Origin: Streptomyces altiplanensis
GTDB taxonomy: Bacteria > Actinomycetota > Actinomycetes > Streptomycetales > Streptomycetaceae
Assembly (NCBI GenBank): GCA_003719395.1
Contig: RHMC01000001.1
Location: 109,496-173,495, forward strand
Reading direction: 5' to 3'
Length of the DNA: 64,000 nucleotides
Below the pieces are notes generated by a model, which worked only from the letters and a program-made list of their open reading frames with translations, did not search any database and was not told the origin of the DNA. Made by a program: the position numbers and the translations under genes. This document shows positions 32,092 to 41,572 of the stretch, piece by piece (the first letter of the stretch is position 1; each line of letters starts with the position of its first letter).

Positions 32092-32997
32092 TCAGCAACC
32101 GATCTTGTTCGCCGCGACCGTCCTGAGCTCCCCGAGCACCAGCGCCGTGGCCGGAATCCGCAGCTGCTCGCGCAGGACGTACGCCGAAATCCGGCGCCGG
32201 GACGCCGGCTGCAACGCCCGCCCCGCCACTTTCGGGTGGCGGAGGAAGTTGAGGACCAGGCCCGGCATCATGGCCACCCCGAGTCCCTCCGCGACGAGGC
32301 TCTGCACCACGAGGTTGTCGTCGGTGGTGAAGGCGATGTCGGGCGCGAAGCCCTGTTCGGCGCACTCGTGCAGGAAGTGGACCCGGCAACGGGGGCAGCC
32401 GGCGATCCAGCGTTCGTCCGTGAGGTCGGCGAGCCGCACCGCACGCCGCCGCGCGAGCGGATGGCCGGCCGGCAGCAGGACCAGCAACTGGTCCTCCATC
32501 AGCGGTACTTCACCGACCTCCTCCGGCACGTCCTCGTGCGGCCCCGGGTAGGTGAAGGCGAGCGTGATGTCGCATTCGCCGCGCACGAGGCGCCGCAGCG
32601 ACCGGGGCGGCTCGTCCTCCAGGAGTTCCACTCCCACCCCGGGGTGGCCGGCGGCCAGCAGGGCCATGGCCTCGGGGACGAGGGTGGCGTTGGCGCTGGG
32701 GAAGGCGCAGACGCGTACCCGTCCCGCGCGCAGCCGGGCGAGGGAGTCCATCTGCTGCCGGGCGGCGGACATGTCGTCGAGGATGACGGCCGCGTGCCGC
32801 GACAGCGTCTCCCCGGCTTCGGTGAGCCGCAGGCCACGGCCGGCCCGGGTGAACAGGGGCGTACCGGCGTCGCGTTCGAGCGCTTTCATCTGCTGGGTGA
32901 TCGCGGGCTGCGTGTACCCCAGGGCACGGGCGGCGGCGGAGTACGAGCCGGTCCTGACCACTTCGTGGAAGGTCTTGATGTGCCGCGTGTCGAACAC
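32092..32997 (-). CDS. LysR-family transcriptional regulator
   Basis: 301 residues, intact. N-terminal winged HTH (HIKTFHEVVRTGSYSAAARA, LGYTQPAITQQMKALERDAG), a linker helix, and a LysR substrate-binding domain (RVRVCAFPSANATLVPEAMA, ITLAFTYPGPHEDVPEEV, GLGVAMMPGLVLNFLR). Its effector is unknown. The downstream cysteine-dioxygenase-like gene on the same strand, or the unassigned region at 33.0 kb upstream, are its nearest possible targets. Confidence 0.88.
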   Translation of the reverse strand: MFDTRHIKTFHEVVRTGSYSAAARALGYTQPAITQQMKALERDAGTPLFTRAGRGLRLTEAGETLSRHAAVILDDMSAARQQMDSLARLRAGRVRVCAFPSANATLVPEAMALLAAGHPGVGVELLEDEPPRSLRRLVRGECDITLAFTYPGPHEDVPEEVGEVPLMEDQLLVLLPAGHPLARRRAVRLADLTDERWIAGCPRCRVHFLHECAEQGFAPDIAFTTDDNLVVQSLVAEGLGVAMMPGLVLNFLRHPKVAGRALQPASRRRISAYVLREQLRIPATALVLGELRTVAANKIGC

Positions 32998-33002
32998 CCG
33001 TG

Positions 33003-33389
33003 AAGCATAAGCAGGTTTTGGGGCCTGCGGACATTACTCATTCAGCCGTGATGGACGGCCCGGCCGGCGGCGGCTCAGCCGGTGACGGCTCAGCCGGTGA
33101 CGGCTCAGCCGGTGACGCGGACGGTGATGCGCAGGCACCGGCCGCCCGGGCGGACGGTGGTGCGGATCGCCGCGTCGCCCGGACGGACGGCACGGACCTC
33201 CCCTGCCTGAACGTCCGGGCCGGTTTCGTGGCCGACCGGTACGCGCACGACGGCGAGCTGCTCGCCTCCGGCCGCGGGGGGATGTCCAGCGCCGGCGGCC
33301 GGCCGGCTCCCGGCCCGACCCCGCCCTCGTCCGGGCGTGACGGAGATGCCCGGACAACTCCGTTTGGGCGGAGGCGACTTGTCGGCGGG
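33003..33389. other. Intergenic region, possible divergent small ORF
   Basis: 387 bp between the LysR start and the LacI stop. A plus-strand frame opens at GTG 33048/ATG 33051 (MDGPAGGGSAGDGSAGD) and includes LPCLNVRAGFVADRYAHDGE, but it has no ribosome site or known relative. Apart from the 15-bp repeat at 33071-33115 I see nothing firm. Confidence 0.35.
33071..33115. repeat. Three exact copies of a 15-bp tandem repeat
   Basis: cggctcagccggtga occurs three times head to tail (33071, 33086, 33101). A multiple of three, it would add GSAGD/SAGDG units if the plus-strand frame were translated. Confidence 0.85.
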
Positions 33390-34441
33390 TCAGCCTGCTC
33401 GGGGTGGCAGGGTGGAGCGGCGTACGACCAGTTCGGGCTGGAGCACCACGCGCTGGTGCTCATGCTCGTGCTCGCGGTCTGGGTCCAGCGCGGTGGCGGT
33501 CCCGGTCTCCTCCAGGAGGAGACCGGTGGCCATGGCGCCCATGGTCGGAGCGGGCCGGCGCACCGAGGTGAGGGGGACGGCGGCAGCGGCGGCGAATTCG
33601 ATGTCGTCGTACTCCGACGATCGCCAGCCGGTCCGGCACGCCGACACCCGCCGCATACATCGCCTGGAGCACGCCGAGCGCGAGCAGGTCGTTGGCGCAG
33701 AAGACGGCGGTGGGCCGGTGCGCGCCGGGCAGGCCGAGCAGCCGGGCGCCCGCGTCGCGGCCCGCCGCCACGTCGAGGCGGCCGGTGGGGATCTCCGTGA
33801 GCGCGCCGGGCTCCAGGCCCGCCTCGGCGAGTGCCGCGCGGGCGGCGTCGCGGCGGTCCTTGACCTGCTGGAGCCGGACGGGGCCGCCGACGAACGCGAT
33901 GTCGCGGTGGCCCGCGTCGACGAGATGGCGTACGCGAGTGCCCCGCCGGTGACGTCGTCGACGGAGACGGAGCACCCCGTCCAGCCCCTCGGCGACGCGG
34001 TCGACGAGGTCGAAGGATGCCGTGGCGGCGGAAGTCCTCGACGGTGCGGCCGGTGGCATCGGCAGGCGTGAGCAGCACGCCGCGTACCCGCTGTTCGGCG
34101 AAGAGACCCAGGTAGTCGGCCTCCTCGGCGGGGCTCTGGCCGCTGTTGCAGAGCATGACGCCGAGCCCTGCCGCGCGCGCCGCGCGTTCGGCGCCGCGCG
34201 CGACCTCCACGAAGAACGGGTTGCCCATGTCGAGTACGAGCAGGGCGATCATGCGGCTGCGGCCCGCCCGGAGCTGGCGCGCGGAATCGCTGCGCACATA
34301 TCCCAGCCGGCTGATCGCGGACAGCACCCGGATCCTGGTCGGCCCGGCGACGGTGTCGGGCCGGTTGAGGACGTTCGACACCGTGCCGACCGAGACCCCG
34401 GCGGCGCGGGCCACGTCCTTGATGCCCGGCGGTTGTGCCAT
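33390..34441 (-). CDS. LacI-family transcriptional regulator (several frameshifts)
   Basis: HTH GIKDVARAAGVSVGTVSNVL with the hinge SDSARQLRAGRS, then a periplasmic-binding-like sensor: MIALLVLDMGNPFFVEVARG, GVLLTPADATG, AGHRDIAFVGGP, PTAVFCANDLLALGVLQAMY, EYDDIEFAAAAAVPLTSVRR. Shifts lie near 34015, 33965, 33925 and 33612. It sits downstream of the rhamnogalacturonan operon and is the best candidate for binding the AAGCGCTT sites at 41418 and 47890; that pairing is inferred. Start MAQPPGIKDV at 34441. Confidence 0.8.
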
Positions 34442-34700
34442 GGCCAAGACCCTGCCCTCTTCCTTCGGCCGACGGGTGTCGGACCCGGCCTCCACCGCGC
34501 CGCGCCCGCCCGTCCATGAGTCGTTGTGAATGGTCCGGTCCGCAGAGCCCGTCGGCCCCACGGGTTCTGACGCTGAGTCAGCTGTCGAGCCGTACGCCGC
34601 CACCTCACCGGCCGGCCGTCGAGCAGGGCCGTCGAGCAGCGCCTTCGTGTCCGGCGCGGTGTGGTGGGCACGAAGAGGTGGCTGCCGGCGTCCTCGGCGG
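34442..34700. other. Upstream region of the LacI gene
   Basis: 259 bp with no gene. It holds the perfect 11-mer palindrome GCTGAGTCAGC at 34572-34582, a possible operator, and a short direct repeat (gccgtcgagcag twice near 34615-34640). Confidence 0.4.
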
Positions 34701-34776
34701 CGGCAAGGGCAGTGCCCGGTCCGGCTCCCGGCCGCCGCCGAGGCGGGTGGAGACGTACCGGGCACTGCCCTTGCCG
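34701..34776. terminator. Long perfect inverted repeat downstream of the rhamnogalacturonan lyase gene
   Basis: Left arm 34701-34720 (cggcaagggcagtgcccggt) and right arm 34757-34776 are exact reverse complements over 20 bp, with a 36-bp loop. It lies 74 bp beyond the stop of the leftward lyase gene, so the most likely role is transcription termination or mRNA 3'-end protection. Confidence 0.75.
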
Positions 34777-34849
34777 CGCCGGTGCCGGATGACGGCGGGG
34801 CGCCCGGCGCGGTCTGCGGCGTACGGCCTGCGGCGTCCGGTCGTACGGC

Positions 34850-37588
34850 CTACGGCATCCGGTCGCCGATCAGCGCCAGGTTCTCGATGGCGGCGAGGCC
34901 GTACAGCGCGGTGTCGTTGGTGTAGACCCAGTTCGCCTCGCTGCCCGGCACGAGCGTGACCGGCCCGCTCACCTTCTCCGTGGTCCACGGCGACGACTCC
35001 TTGTAGCCGTCGCTGTTGTAGAACTTCTCCCAGGCGCGCTTGGCCAGCTTCTCGTCGCCGCTCTGCACCGCCGCGTACGCGTCGAGCCGCGAGTGTCCCT
35101 GGAAGAGGATCAGCGAACCGAAGTTCTTGCCGTAGCGCGCGGCCTGTTCGGCCTTGGTGGCGTTGAAGTAGCGGCAGTAGTCGAGGTACGCCTCCTTGAA
35201 CTCCGGCATGTCGACGAGGTCGATCAGCTCGGCGCACAGTTCGTTCAGTCCGAAGACCGCCGACAGGTGCGAGACCTCGACCTTGGCCTCCTTCGCGACG
35301 GCGAACCGGCCGGTGTCGAGGTCGTACAGGCCGCTGCCCTGGACGAAGCCGTTGGGCTGGGCGGCGATCGTCTCCATGGTGGACAGCACCCGGGCCTTGG
35401 CCTTCGCCGCCTTGGGGCCGCCGCGTTCCCACTCGGTGAGCCAGGCCGAGACCAGTCCGCTCCAGTCGGTGCCGAAGCCGACGGACAGGGCGTGCCGGTC
35501 GGGGGTGTACGGCTCGGTGCGGATCTTGCGGATCGGGTCGAGGGCGAGGAAGGTCTCGTCGGAGTCGACGTTGGCGTGCATGAGGTCGCCGGTGCGTTCG
35601 TCGGCGGTGAGGAAGTAGTAGAAGCGGCGGTAGGTGGTGTTGGCGATGCGCTGCTGCTTGGCGCTGTCCGCGTAGTGCTGGATGCCGTGCCGGGTGCCGA
35701 GGCCCGCCCAGGTACCGAGGTGGTAGACGTCGACCTCGCCGGTGTGGCGGGTCATGGCCTCGGCGAAGCGGAAGATGTCGGCGCGGCCGGAACGCAGGTA
35801 GGCGTACCAGAGCCAGAGGTCGGGCGAGAGCTCGGAGTTGTCCCAGGCGTAGCCGCCGACGTCGTAGCGCCACTGGTGGCGGGCCGGGTCGTAGCTGTGC
35901 ATGACGTCGCCGTAGTCCCAGAAGCCGTACCAGCGCCGCATCTCGACCTGGTCCTTGTAGTAGGTGAAGAGGAAGTCCAGGTGGTCCTCGATCTTCGCCT
36001 TGGCGGGCACGGACCGGTCGGGTTCGGAGAACAGGCCGCCGAAGACCTTGGCCTTGATCAGTTGCCTCGGCGGGGCGGCGAGCTGGGGCGGGGTGCGGAC
36101 GGCCGTCACCTCCTGCGCCAGTGCGGCGGCGTCCGGTGTGGAACCGTGGGCCCAGAAGAGGAGTTCGCTGGTGCGGGCGATGCCGTACGGGGTGCCGAAG
36201 CCGGGCTCGTAGTCCTCGTAGGTGATGTTGAGACCTTCGAGCTGTTCGGCGTAGGTGTCCTGGCCGAGGCCGTCGTGGTAGAAGCGCAGGTCCATGGGCG
36301 GGGCCTCGGGCGACCAGAGCCAGAGCGTGACCTCGGCCTCGTCGGTGTGCGCGCCGCGGACGTCGAGTCCGGCGGGGTGCTTCTCCCAGAAGTCGCGCAG
36401 CCCGAAGGAGAGTCCGCCGCTCGCCCCGCCGACGTAACCGAAGCCGGAAGCGCGGCGTCCGCCGCCGGCCGGGATCCAGCCGTGACCTTCCTTGGTGCGC
36501 TTGCGCAGGGTGAAGCCGTCGGCGGAGAGCTGGCTGAGGGTGTAGTCGCCCCAGGTGGGGATGAGGTGGAGGCGGCTGGTGACGCGCTGGTCCCAGGTGG
36601 CCGGGTCGGGCAGCTTCTTCCCCTCGAACTGCGCGGCCTGGACGGCGGCCCCCGGGTCGCGGCGCAGGCCCGTGATGCCCTTGACGGCTTCGCGCAGCAG
36701 GCCCGTGCCGTCGCCGCCGATCCGGATGTGGCGGTCGTACGCCTCGTCGCGCATCGGCACGGTGAAGCGGACGCCGAGGCCGCGGATGAAGTCGCCGCTC
36801 GCCTTGCCGGGCTCCTGGGTGCCGTCGTACGTGATGGTGTGCACCATGCGGAACGACTCGGCGCCCGCGTAGAAGTAGAGCCGTACGGAGAACGGCAGCC
36901 AGCTGCGGTTCCCGCGGCGGTGCCTGCCGTCGATACGGACGACCGCGCGGACGGGTCCGTCCTGTTCCACCTCGGCCCTGGAGATGGCGCTCTCGAAGCG
37001 TTCGTACTTCGTGCTCCCCTGGTCGCCGTCCTCGATCTCGCCCTGTCTGAGGAGGACGAGCCGTCCGTCCTTGGCGATCTCGGTGGCGCCACGGCGGACG
37101 GACTTCACCAGGGTCGAACCGCTCTTGCCGATCTTCGCGGTGATGACGCCCGTGGACACGTCGATCGTGCCGCCGCCGCCGGAGACCGTGACCTTGCGGG
37201 CGGGCGCGGCCGGCGCCCCGGCGCTGAGCGTGAACGCGGCGGGCGTCGCCTCGGGGCCGACGGCGTGCGCGGTCCACTTCAGCGAGCCGTCGGGCCAGTG
37301 GGCGAGCGGCCAGGACTGGACGGGGACGTCCTTGCCTCGGCGGTGGCGAGCGTGAACGTCTGGTCCTTGCCGTACGCGCCCTTGGGCCACGGCACTCCGA
37401 GGGTGGCGCCGGGGGCGGCTCCCAGACCGGTGTCCTCCAGCCACTTCAGGGTCACGGGGTCCGTGTCGGCGGCGTCGGCCCGGGGGCGCGGCCTGGGCGT
37501 TGGCGGCGCCCAGCGCCCAGCTGAACTGGGCGGCGGCGCCGGCGACCGCCGCCGCCTTGAGGAGGGACCTGCGGGGGATCGGAGACAT
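34850..37588 (-). CDS. Tat-exported exo-rhamnogalacturonan lyase, PcRGLX/PL26-like (frameshifted N-terminus)
   Basis: About 910 residues. A twin-arginine signal (SPIPRRSLLKAAAVAGAAAQ) leads to the three-part PcRGLX/YetA-like architecture: an N-terminal beta domain (GKDVPVQSWPLAHWPDGSLK), a second beta-rich domain, and an (alpha/alpha) toroid with RRWYGFWDYGDVMHSYDPAR and HTGEVDVYHLGTWAG. Known relatives release unsaturated galacturonosyl-rhamnose from rhamnogalacturonan I. Shifts near 37485 and 37340 affect only residues 35-85. It is the last gene of a leftward operon with an importer and DUF624. Exact bond specificity is inferred. Confidence 0.78.
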   Translation of the reverse strand: MSPIPRRSLLKAAAVAGAAAQFSWALGAANAQAAPPGRRRRHGPRDPEVAGGHRSGSRPRRHPRSAVAQGRVRQGPDVHARHRRGKDVPVQSWPLAHWPDGSLKWTAHAVGPEATPAAFTLSAGAPAAPARKVTVSGGGGTIDVSTGVITAKIGKSGSTLVKSVRRGATEIAKDGRLVLLRQGEIEDGDQGSTKYERFESAISRAEVEQDGPVRAVVRIDGRHRRGNRSWLPFSVRLYFYAGAESFRMVHTITYDGTQEPGKASGDFIRGLGVRFTVPMRDEAYDRHIRIGGDGTGLLREAVKGITGLRRDPGAAVQAAQFEGKKLPDPATWDQRVTSRLHLIPTWGDYTLSQLSADGFTLRKRTKEGHGWIPAGGGRRASGFGYVGGASGGLSFGLRDFWEKHPAGLDVRGAHTDEAEVTLWLWSPEAPPMDLRFYHDGLGQDTYAEQLEGLNITYEDYEPGFGTPYGIARTSELLFWAHGSTPDAAALAQEVTAVRTPPQLAAPPRQLIKAKVFGGLFSEPDRSVPAKAKIEDHLDFLFTYYKDQVEMRRWYGFWDYGDVMHSYDPARHQWRYDVGGYAWDNSELSPDLWLWYAYLRSGRADIFRFAEAMTRHTGEVDVYHLGTWAGLGTRHGIQHYADSAKQQRIANTTYRRFYYFLTADERTGDLMHANVDSDETFLALDPIRKIRTEPYTPDRHALSVGFGTDWSGLVSAWLTEWERGGPKAAKAKARVLSTMETIAAQPNGFVQGSGLYDLDTGRFAVAKEAKVEVSHLSAVFGLNELCAELIDLVDMPEFKEAYLDYCRYFNATKAEQAARYGKNFGSLILFQGHSRLDAYAAVQSGDEKLAKRAWEKFYNSDGYKESSPWTTEKVSGPVTLVPGSEANWVYTNDTALYGLAAIENLALIGDRMP

Positions 37589-37653
37589 CGTTGTGCCCTT
37601 CCGTTGGGGGAGGCGTGGTGTGAGGCGTGGTGGAGGTGAGGGAGGCGGCGGCC

Positions 37654-38216
37654 TCAGCGGGTCGCGTACCGCTGCTCCACGGCGACGCCGCCGCCGTGAC
37701 GGCGCCGATCACCGGCACTGCCAGCGGCGCCACGAACCAGGCGGAGGCGGCGACCACCGCGAACCCGCCGACGATCAGGAGCGATCCGGCGGGGTCGAGG
37801 ACCGTACGCCGGCCCGCCGCCCCCAGCAGGACGCGCCAGGAGGCCGACGGCTGCCAGTCGGCGGCCGCCCGCAGCCCCGTCACCGCGCAGCCGATGGAGG
37901 CGAGGATGCCGACCGTGCCGACGAGGGGGCCGCCGGGCAGGCCCGCCCGTACCGCCGCGAGGTCCAGCCACAGCAGCCAGGCCACCGCCCAGCCGGCCAG
38001 GCCCACGGCCCAGCCCCGGCGGGCCGCGACACGGAAGTCGGCGGCGAACTCCCGCCATCCGGCGCTCTCCTCGCCGGCCAGATGGCGGCGCAGGTGCCGC
38101 GCCCCGGCGGCGAGCGCCGCGGGCCACGTGACCAGCGGGAGCGAGGCGAGGGCGATCCACACGCCGGTGAGCAGGCACTCGGCGAAGACGCCGAAGCGCT
38201 CCTGGAAGCGGGCCAT
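37654..38216 (-). CDS. DUF624 (YesL-like) membrane protein (frameshifted at end)
   Basis: A small integral membrane protein with about five helices: CLLTGVWIALASLPLVTWPA, then GLAGWAVAWLLWLDLA, VGTVGILASIGCAVTGL, and AGSLLIVGGFAVVAASAWFV. DUF624/YesL proteins regularly accompany sugar ABC importers for pectin fragments; the function is unknown. A shift near 37690 gives the proper end VAVEQRYATR. It starts seven bases before the permease stop, inside the same operon. Confidence 0.75.
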
Positions 38217-38222
38217 GGCCGC

Positions 38223-39092
38223 TCAGCCCTTCAGCCCGGAGGTGGCCATGCCGTCGATGAGGTAGCGCTGGAAGGCGAGGAAGAACGCCAGCACGGGCAG
38301 CAGCGCCACCAGCGACATGGCGATCATGCCGCCGTAGTCGGCGACCGCGTCCTGGTCGACGAACATCTTCAGCCCCAGCGAGACGGTGTACTTCTCGGGC
38401 TCGTTGAGATAGAGCAGCGGGCCCATGAAGTCGTTCCAGGCGTTGATGAAGGTGAAGATCGCGCTGGTGATCAGGGCGGGGCGGCACAGGGGCAGCACGA
38501 TCGACCAGTAGATCCGCAGGTGTCCGCAGCCGTCCAGGCGCGCCGCCTCGTCCAGTTCCTTGGGCAGGGCGCGCATGAACTGCACCATGAGGAAGACGAA
38601 GAAGGCGTCGACGGCGAGGTACTTGCCGAGCAGCAGCGGGACCATCGTGTTGATCAGTTCCAGCTTCTGGAACAGCACGTACTGCGGGATCATCAGGACG
38701 TGGTACGGCAGCAGCAGTGTGCCGATCATCAGGGTGAAGAGGAGGTTGCGCCCCGCGAACCTGATCCTGGTGAAGGCGTAGGCGGCCAGCGAGCAGGAGA
38801 TCACCACTCCGCCGACCGAACCCACGGCCAGGATGGTGGAGTTGACGAAGAAGGTGGAGATGGGGATGCCCGCGATGCCTTCGGTGAGCCGCGTGTAGTT
38901 GGCCACGATCGGATCGGTCGGCAGCAGGTCGAGGCTGCCGATGATCTCGTTGCCGGGCTTGAAGGATCCGCCGAGCACCCAGACCACCGGGTAGAGCACG
39001 ACGGCGAGTACCGCCAGTGCGCCCAGGTGCCAGCCGAGTGATCCGGCGTGCCTGCGCCGGTTTGACGAGGTGGGGTCGAGAGTAAGGGTCAC
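38223..39092 (-). CDS. Sugar ABC transporter permease (CUT1, MalG/YesQ type)
   Basis: 289 residues, six membrane helices, intact. N-terminal helix LGALAVLAVVLYPVVWVLGG, AYAFTRIRFAGRNLLFTLMI, and the EAA loop DEAARLDGCGHLRIYWSIVL P that contacts the ATPase. The GTG at 39092 overlaps the partner permease stop (GTGA). It imports oligosaccharides, here most likely rhamnogalacturonan fragments judging from the downstream lyase. No ATPase is encoded nearby. Confidence 0.88.
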   Translation of the reverse strand: MTLTLDPTSSNRRRHAGSLGWHLGALAVLAVVLYPVVWVLGGSFKPGNEIIGSLDLLPTDPIVANYTRLTEGIAGIPISTFFVNSTILAVGSVGGVVISCSLAAYAFTRIRFAGRNLLFTLMIGTLLLPYHVLMIPQYVLFQKLELINTMVPLLLGKYLAVDAFFVFLMVQFMRALPKELDEAARLDGCGHLRIYWSIVLPLCRPALITSAIFTFINAWNDFMGPLLYLNEPEKYTVSLGLKMFVDQDAVADYGGMIAMSLVALLPVLAFFLAFQRYLIDGMATSGLKG

Positions 39093-40090
39093 CGGGCGTT
39101 CTCCTCGTAGTGCACCCAGCGCTTCTGCGACCAGAACAGCACCGCCGTCACCAGGCCGACCGCTATCAGCAGCATCCAGGCCATGGCGGAGGCGAAGCCC
39201 ATCCGGCTGTTCTCGAAGCCCTGCTGGTAGAGGTAGCAGGTGTAGACGAGCGTGGCGTCGGCGGGCCCGCAGGGGTTGCCCTGGCCGCCGAGGATGTACG
39301 CGGAGCCGAAGATCTGGAAGGAGTGGATGGTTTCCAGCAGGACGTTGAAGAAGAGCACTGGGGAGATCATCGGCAGTGTGATGTTCCAGAACCGGCGCCA
39401 GGGGCCGGCGCCGTCCATCTCGGCCGCTTCGTACAGCTCGCGCGGCACCTGCTTCAGCCCGGCCAGGAAGATGACCATGGGCGCGCCGAACTGCCAGACG
39501 GTGAGCGCGACCAGGGCGTACAGGATCATGTCGGGGTCGCCGACCCAGCCGCCGGCGTCCATGCCGAAGAGCTGCTGCGTACGGTCGACCACGGCGTCGT
39601 CGGTGAAGAGCGCCCGCCACACGACGGCGACGGAGACGCTCGCGCCGATCAGCGACGGGGCGTAGAACGCGGCCCGGTAGAAGGCCTGGCCCCGGCGGCT
39701 CTGGGCGAGCAGCAGGGCGACGCCGAGTGCGGCGGCGAGTTTCAGCGGCGTACCGATGACGACGTACTTGACCGTGACCTCGACCGACTTCTGCCAGCGG
39801 GGGTCGGCGAACATGTCGCTGAAGTTCTGGAGGCCGATCCACCGGGGTGCGTCGAAGAGGTTGTAGTCGGTGAAGGCGAAGTAGAGCGAGGCAGCCATGG
39901 GGCCTGCCGTGAGGAGCAGGAAGCCGGCGATCCAGGGCGACATGAAGAGGTAGCCGGCCAGGTTCTCGCGCGGTTGCTGCGCGCAGTTCGGCGGGGCGTT
40001 CCGCGCCGCCCCGCCCGGCACCGGGCGGGGGCTCGGCGCGGGCGGCGCCGGCGGCGGGGCGTGTCCGGTGTGCGTCACTGTCCGCCCCAT
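39089..40090 (-). CDS. Sugar ABC transporter permease (CUT1, MalF/YesP type)
   Basis: 333 residues, intact. After a proline-rich start come helices such as GYLFMSPWIAGFLLLTAGPM, APSLIGASVSVAVVWRALFT and LTVWQFGAPMVIFLAGLKQV, with the EAA loop YEAAEMDGAGPWRRFWNITL. It pairs with the permease at 38223. ATG 40090 overlaps the stop of the binding-protein gene by one base (TGATG). Confidence 0.88.
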   Translation of the reverse strand: MGRTVTHTGHAPPPAPPAPSPRPVPGGAARNAPPNCAQQPRENLAGYLFMSPWIAGFLLLTAGPMAASLYFAFTDYNLFDAPRWIGLQNFSDMFADPRWQKSVEVTVKYVVIGTPLKLAAALGVALLLAQSRRGQAFYRAAFYAPSLIGASVSVAVVWRALFTDDAVVDRTQQLFGMDAGGWVGDPDMILYALVALTVWQFGAPMVIFLAGLKQVPRELYEAAEMDGAGPWRRFWNITLPMISPVLFFNVLLETIHSFQIFGSAYILGGQGNPCGPADATLVYTCYLYQQGFENSRMGFASAMAWMLLIAVGLVTAVLFWSQKRWVHYEENAR

Positions 40091-41382
40091 CAGGCGTTCG
40101 CGGTGAAGGCCGTCTTCGCCTCCGTGAAGAACTTGTCGACCGCCTCGCCCGGTGACGCCTTGTCGAGGCTCATCTCGGTGGCGAGGCGCAGGAAGGCCGC
40201 CTCGATGACATCGGCGCCGGCGGGGTGCGGGGTGATGGGTTCGAGCACGCCCGTCTCGGCGATCTTCGTCTCGTACTCCGAGATCTGCTTGCTCACCTTG
40301 TCGGTGGGCTCGAACGCCTCGAACTGCTCGGTGGTGGAGAGCACTCCGCGGTCGTAACCCATGATCCGGCCCACCTCCGGGTCGTGGACCATGAAGTTGA
40401 TGAAGGTGGCCACTTCCTCGGGGTGCTTGGTGCGGGCGGTGCCGCTGAGCATCAGGGAGCCGAGGTACTGGCCCGTCTTCTTGCCGTCGGTCGTCGGTAT
40501 GGGCGCGATGCCGTACGAGCTCTTTCCCTCGGCGGCGTAGCGGACGGTGAAGTTGTCCCAGGTGAACTCGCCCGCCGAAAGTCCCCCGGCGGTCGCGGCC
40601 TTGGGCTTGATCTGCTCGACCTTCTTGGCGTCGCTGTAGACACCGGACCTGATTCGTTTCATTGCTTCGGTCCACTCGGCTTCGAGGTCGCTCTCCTGGA
40701 AGCCGAGTCCGTCCTCGGTGAAGAACGCCTTGCCCTGCTGCCGCAGCTTCAGGTCGTAGTAGTACATGATCGAGTGCGGTCCCGAGTCGCCGGGGACGCC
40801 GGTCCTGCTCTTGATCTTCTGCAGACCGGCGTACCACTCGTCCCAGGTCCAGCCGAACTCGGGCGTGACACCGGCCTTCTCGTAGACCTTCTCGTCGATG
40901 ATGTAGCTCATCGAGTTCGAGCCGACCGGCAGGCCGAGCAGCTTGCCGTCGATCTCGGCGAACTTCTCCAGGCCGGCGCGGAAGTTGTCGGTGCTGAGGT
41001 TGCCCGCCTGGACCTGGGGGTTCAGGTCGAGGAGCACGTTGCGGGCGGCGTACTTGCGCAGGAAGGTGACCGCGTTCTGGATGACGTCCGGCGGGTTTCC
41101 GCCCGCTGCCTGCGTGTTGAACTTCTTCCAGAAGTCGACGTAGGGCTGGAAGTCCGTCTTGACCTTGATCTTCGGGTGCTTCTTCTCGAAGAGGGCGATC
41201 GACTCGTTGATCTTCTTGGCGCGGTCGTCGGCGCCCCACCAGGCATACCTGATGGTGACGGGACCGCCACCGGAGGAGCCGCTGCCGCCCCCGCACCCCG
41301 CAGCGGTCAGCCCCACGGTCGCCAGGGAGGCGCCGGCCGCCTTCAGGAAGGTACGCCTCTCGACATGCCTGGTTGTGCGCAT
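40090..41382 (-). CDS. Sugar ABC transporter binding lipoprotein (SBP_bac_1)
   Basis: 430 residues, intact. N-terminus carries both a twin-arginine motif (ERRTFLKAAGASLATVG) and a lipobox (TAAGC), so it is probably a Tat-exported lipoprotein. The mature start VTIRYAWWGADDRAKKINES and ESIALFEKKHPKIKVK fit CUT1 binding proteins. It opens the rhamnogalacturonan importer/lyase operon. A LacI-type site lies 36-49 bp upstream. Confidence 0.88.
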   Translation of the reverse strand: MRTTRHVERRTFLKAAGASLATVGLTAAGCGGGSGSSGGGPVTIRYAWWGADDRAKKINESIALFEKKHPKIKVKTDFQPYVDFWKKFNTQAAGGNPPDVIQNAVTFLRKYAARNVLLDLNPQVQAGNLSTDNFRAGLEKFAEIDGKLLGLPVGSNSMSYIIDEKVYEKAGVTPEFGWTWDEWYAGLQKIKSRTGVPGDSGPHSIMYYYDLKLRQQGKAFFTEDGLGFQESDLEAEWTEAMKRIRSGVYSDAKKVEQIKPKAATAGGLSAGEFTWDNFTVRYAAEGKSSYGIAPIPTTDGKKTGQYLGSLMLSGTARTKHPEEVATFINFMVHDPEVGRIMGYDRGVLSTTEQFEAFEPTDKVSKQISEYETKIAETGVLEPITPHPAGADVIEAAFLRLATEMSLDKASPGEAVDKFFTEAKTAFTANA

Positions 41383-41417
41383 GGTTCACCCCTTCAGCTG
41401 GCGATTGAATCGTTTTA

Positions 41418-41431
41418 GGAAAGCGCTTGCC
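41418..41431. promoter_or_regulatory. LacI-type operator upstream of the RG importer operon
   Basis: GGAAAGCGCTTGCC with perfect core AAGCGCTT. A second palindrome, CGATTGAATCG (41402-41412), sits between it and the gene start. Both fall in the promoter of the leftward binding-protein gene. The core is shared with 47890-47904. Confidence 0.7.
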
Positions 41432-41572
41432 GGGGCAATGTACGAGTGCCCGCCGGGCCCGTCAACGGTTTGCGCAGGAGGTCGGTGAATCAGCCGCCGG
41501 GCGCACGGCCCAGCACTGCGCCCGCGTCGGCGGCCGGGCCGCGGACGCGGGCGGGAGAGTGGCGCCGGCGCG

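Noticed and set aside
35093..37639. 848-codon plus-strand open frame opposite the rhamnogalacturonan lyase
   Set aside because: Typical high-GC shadow frame; composition is Val/Gly/Glu-rich with no domain, while the minus strand gives a complete PcRGLX-like protein.
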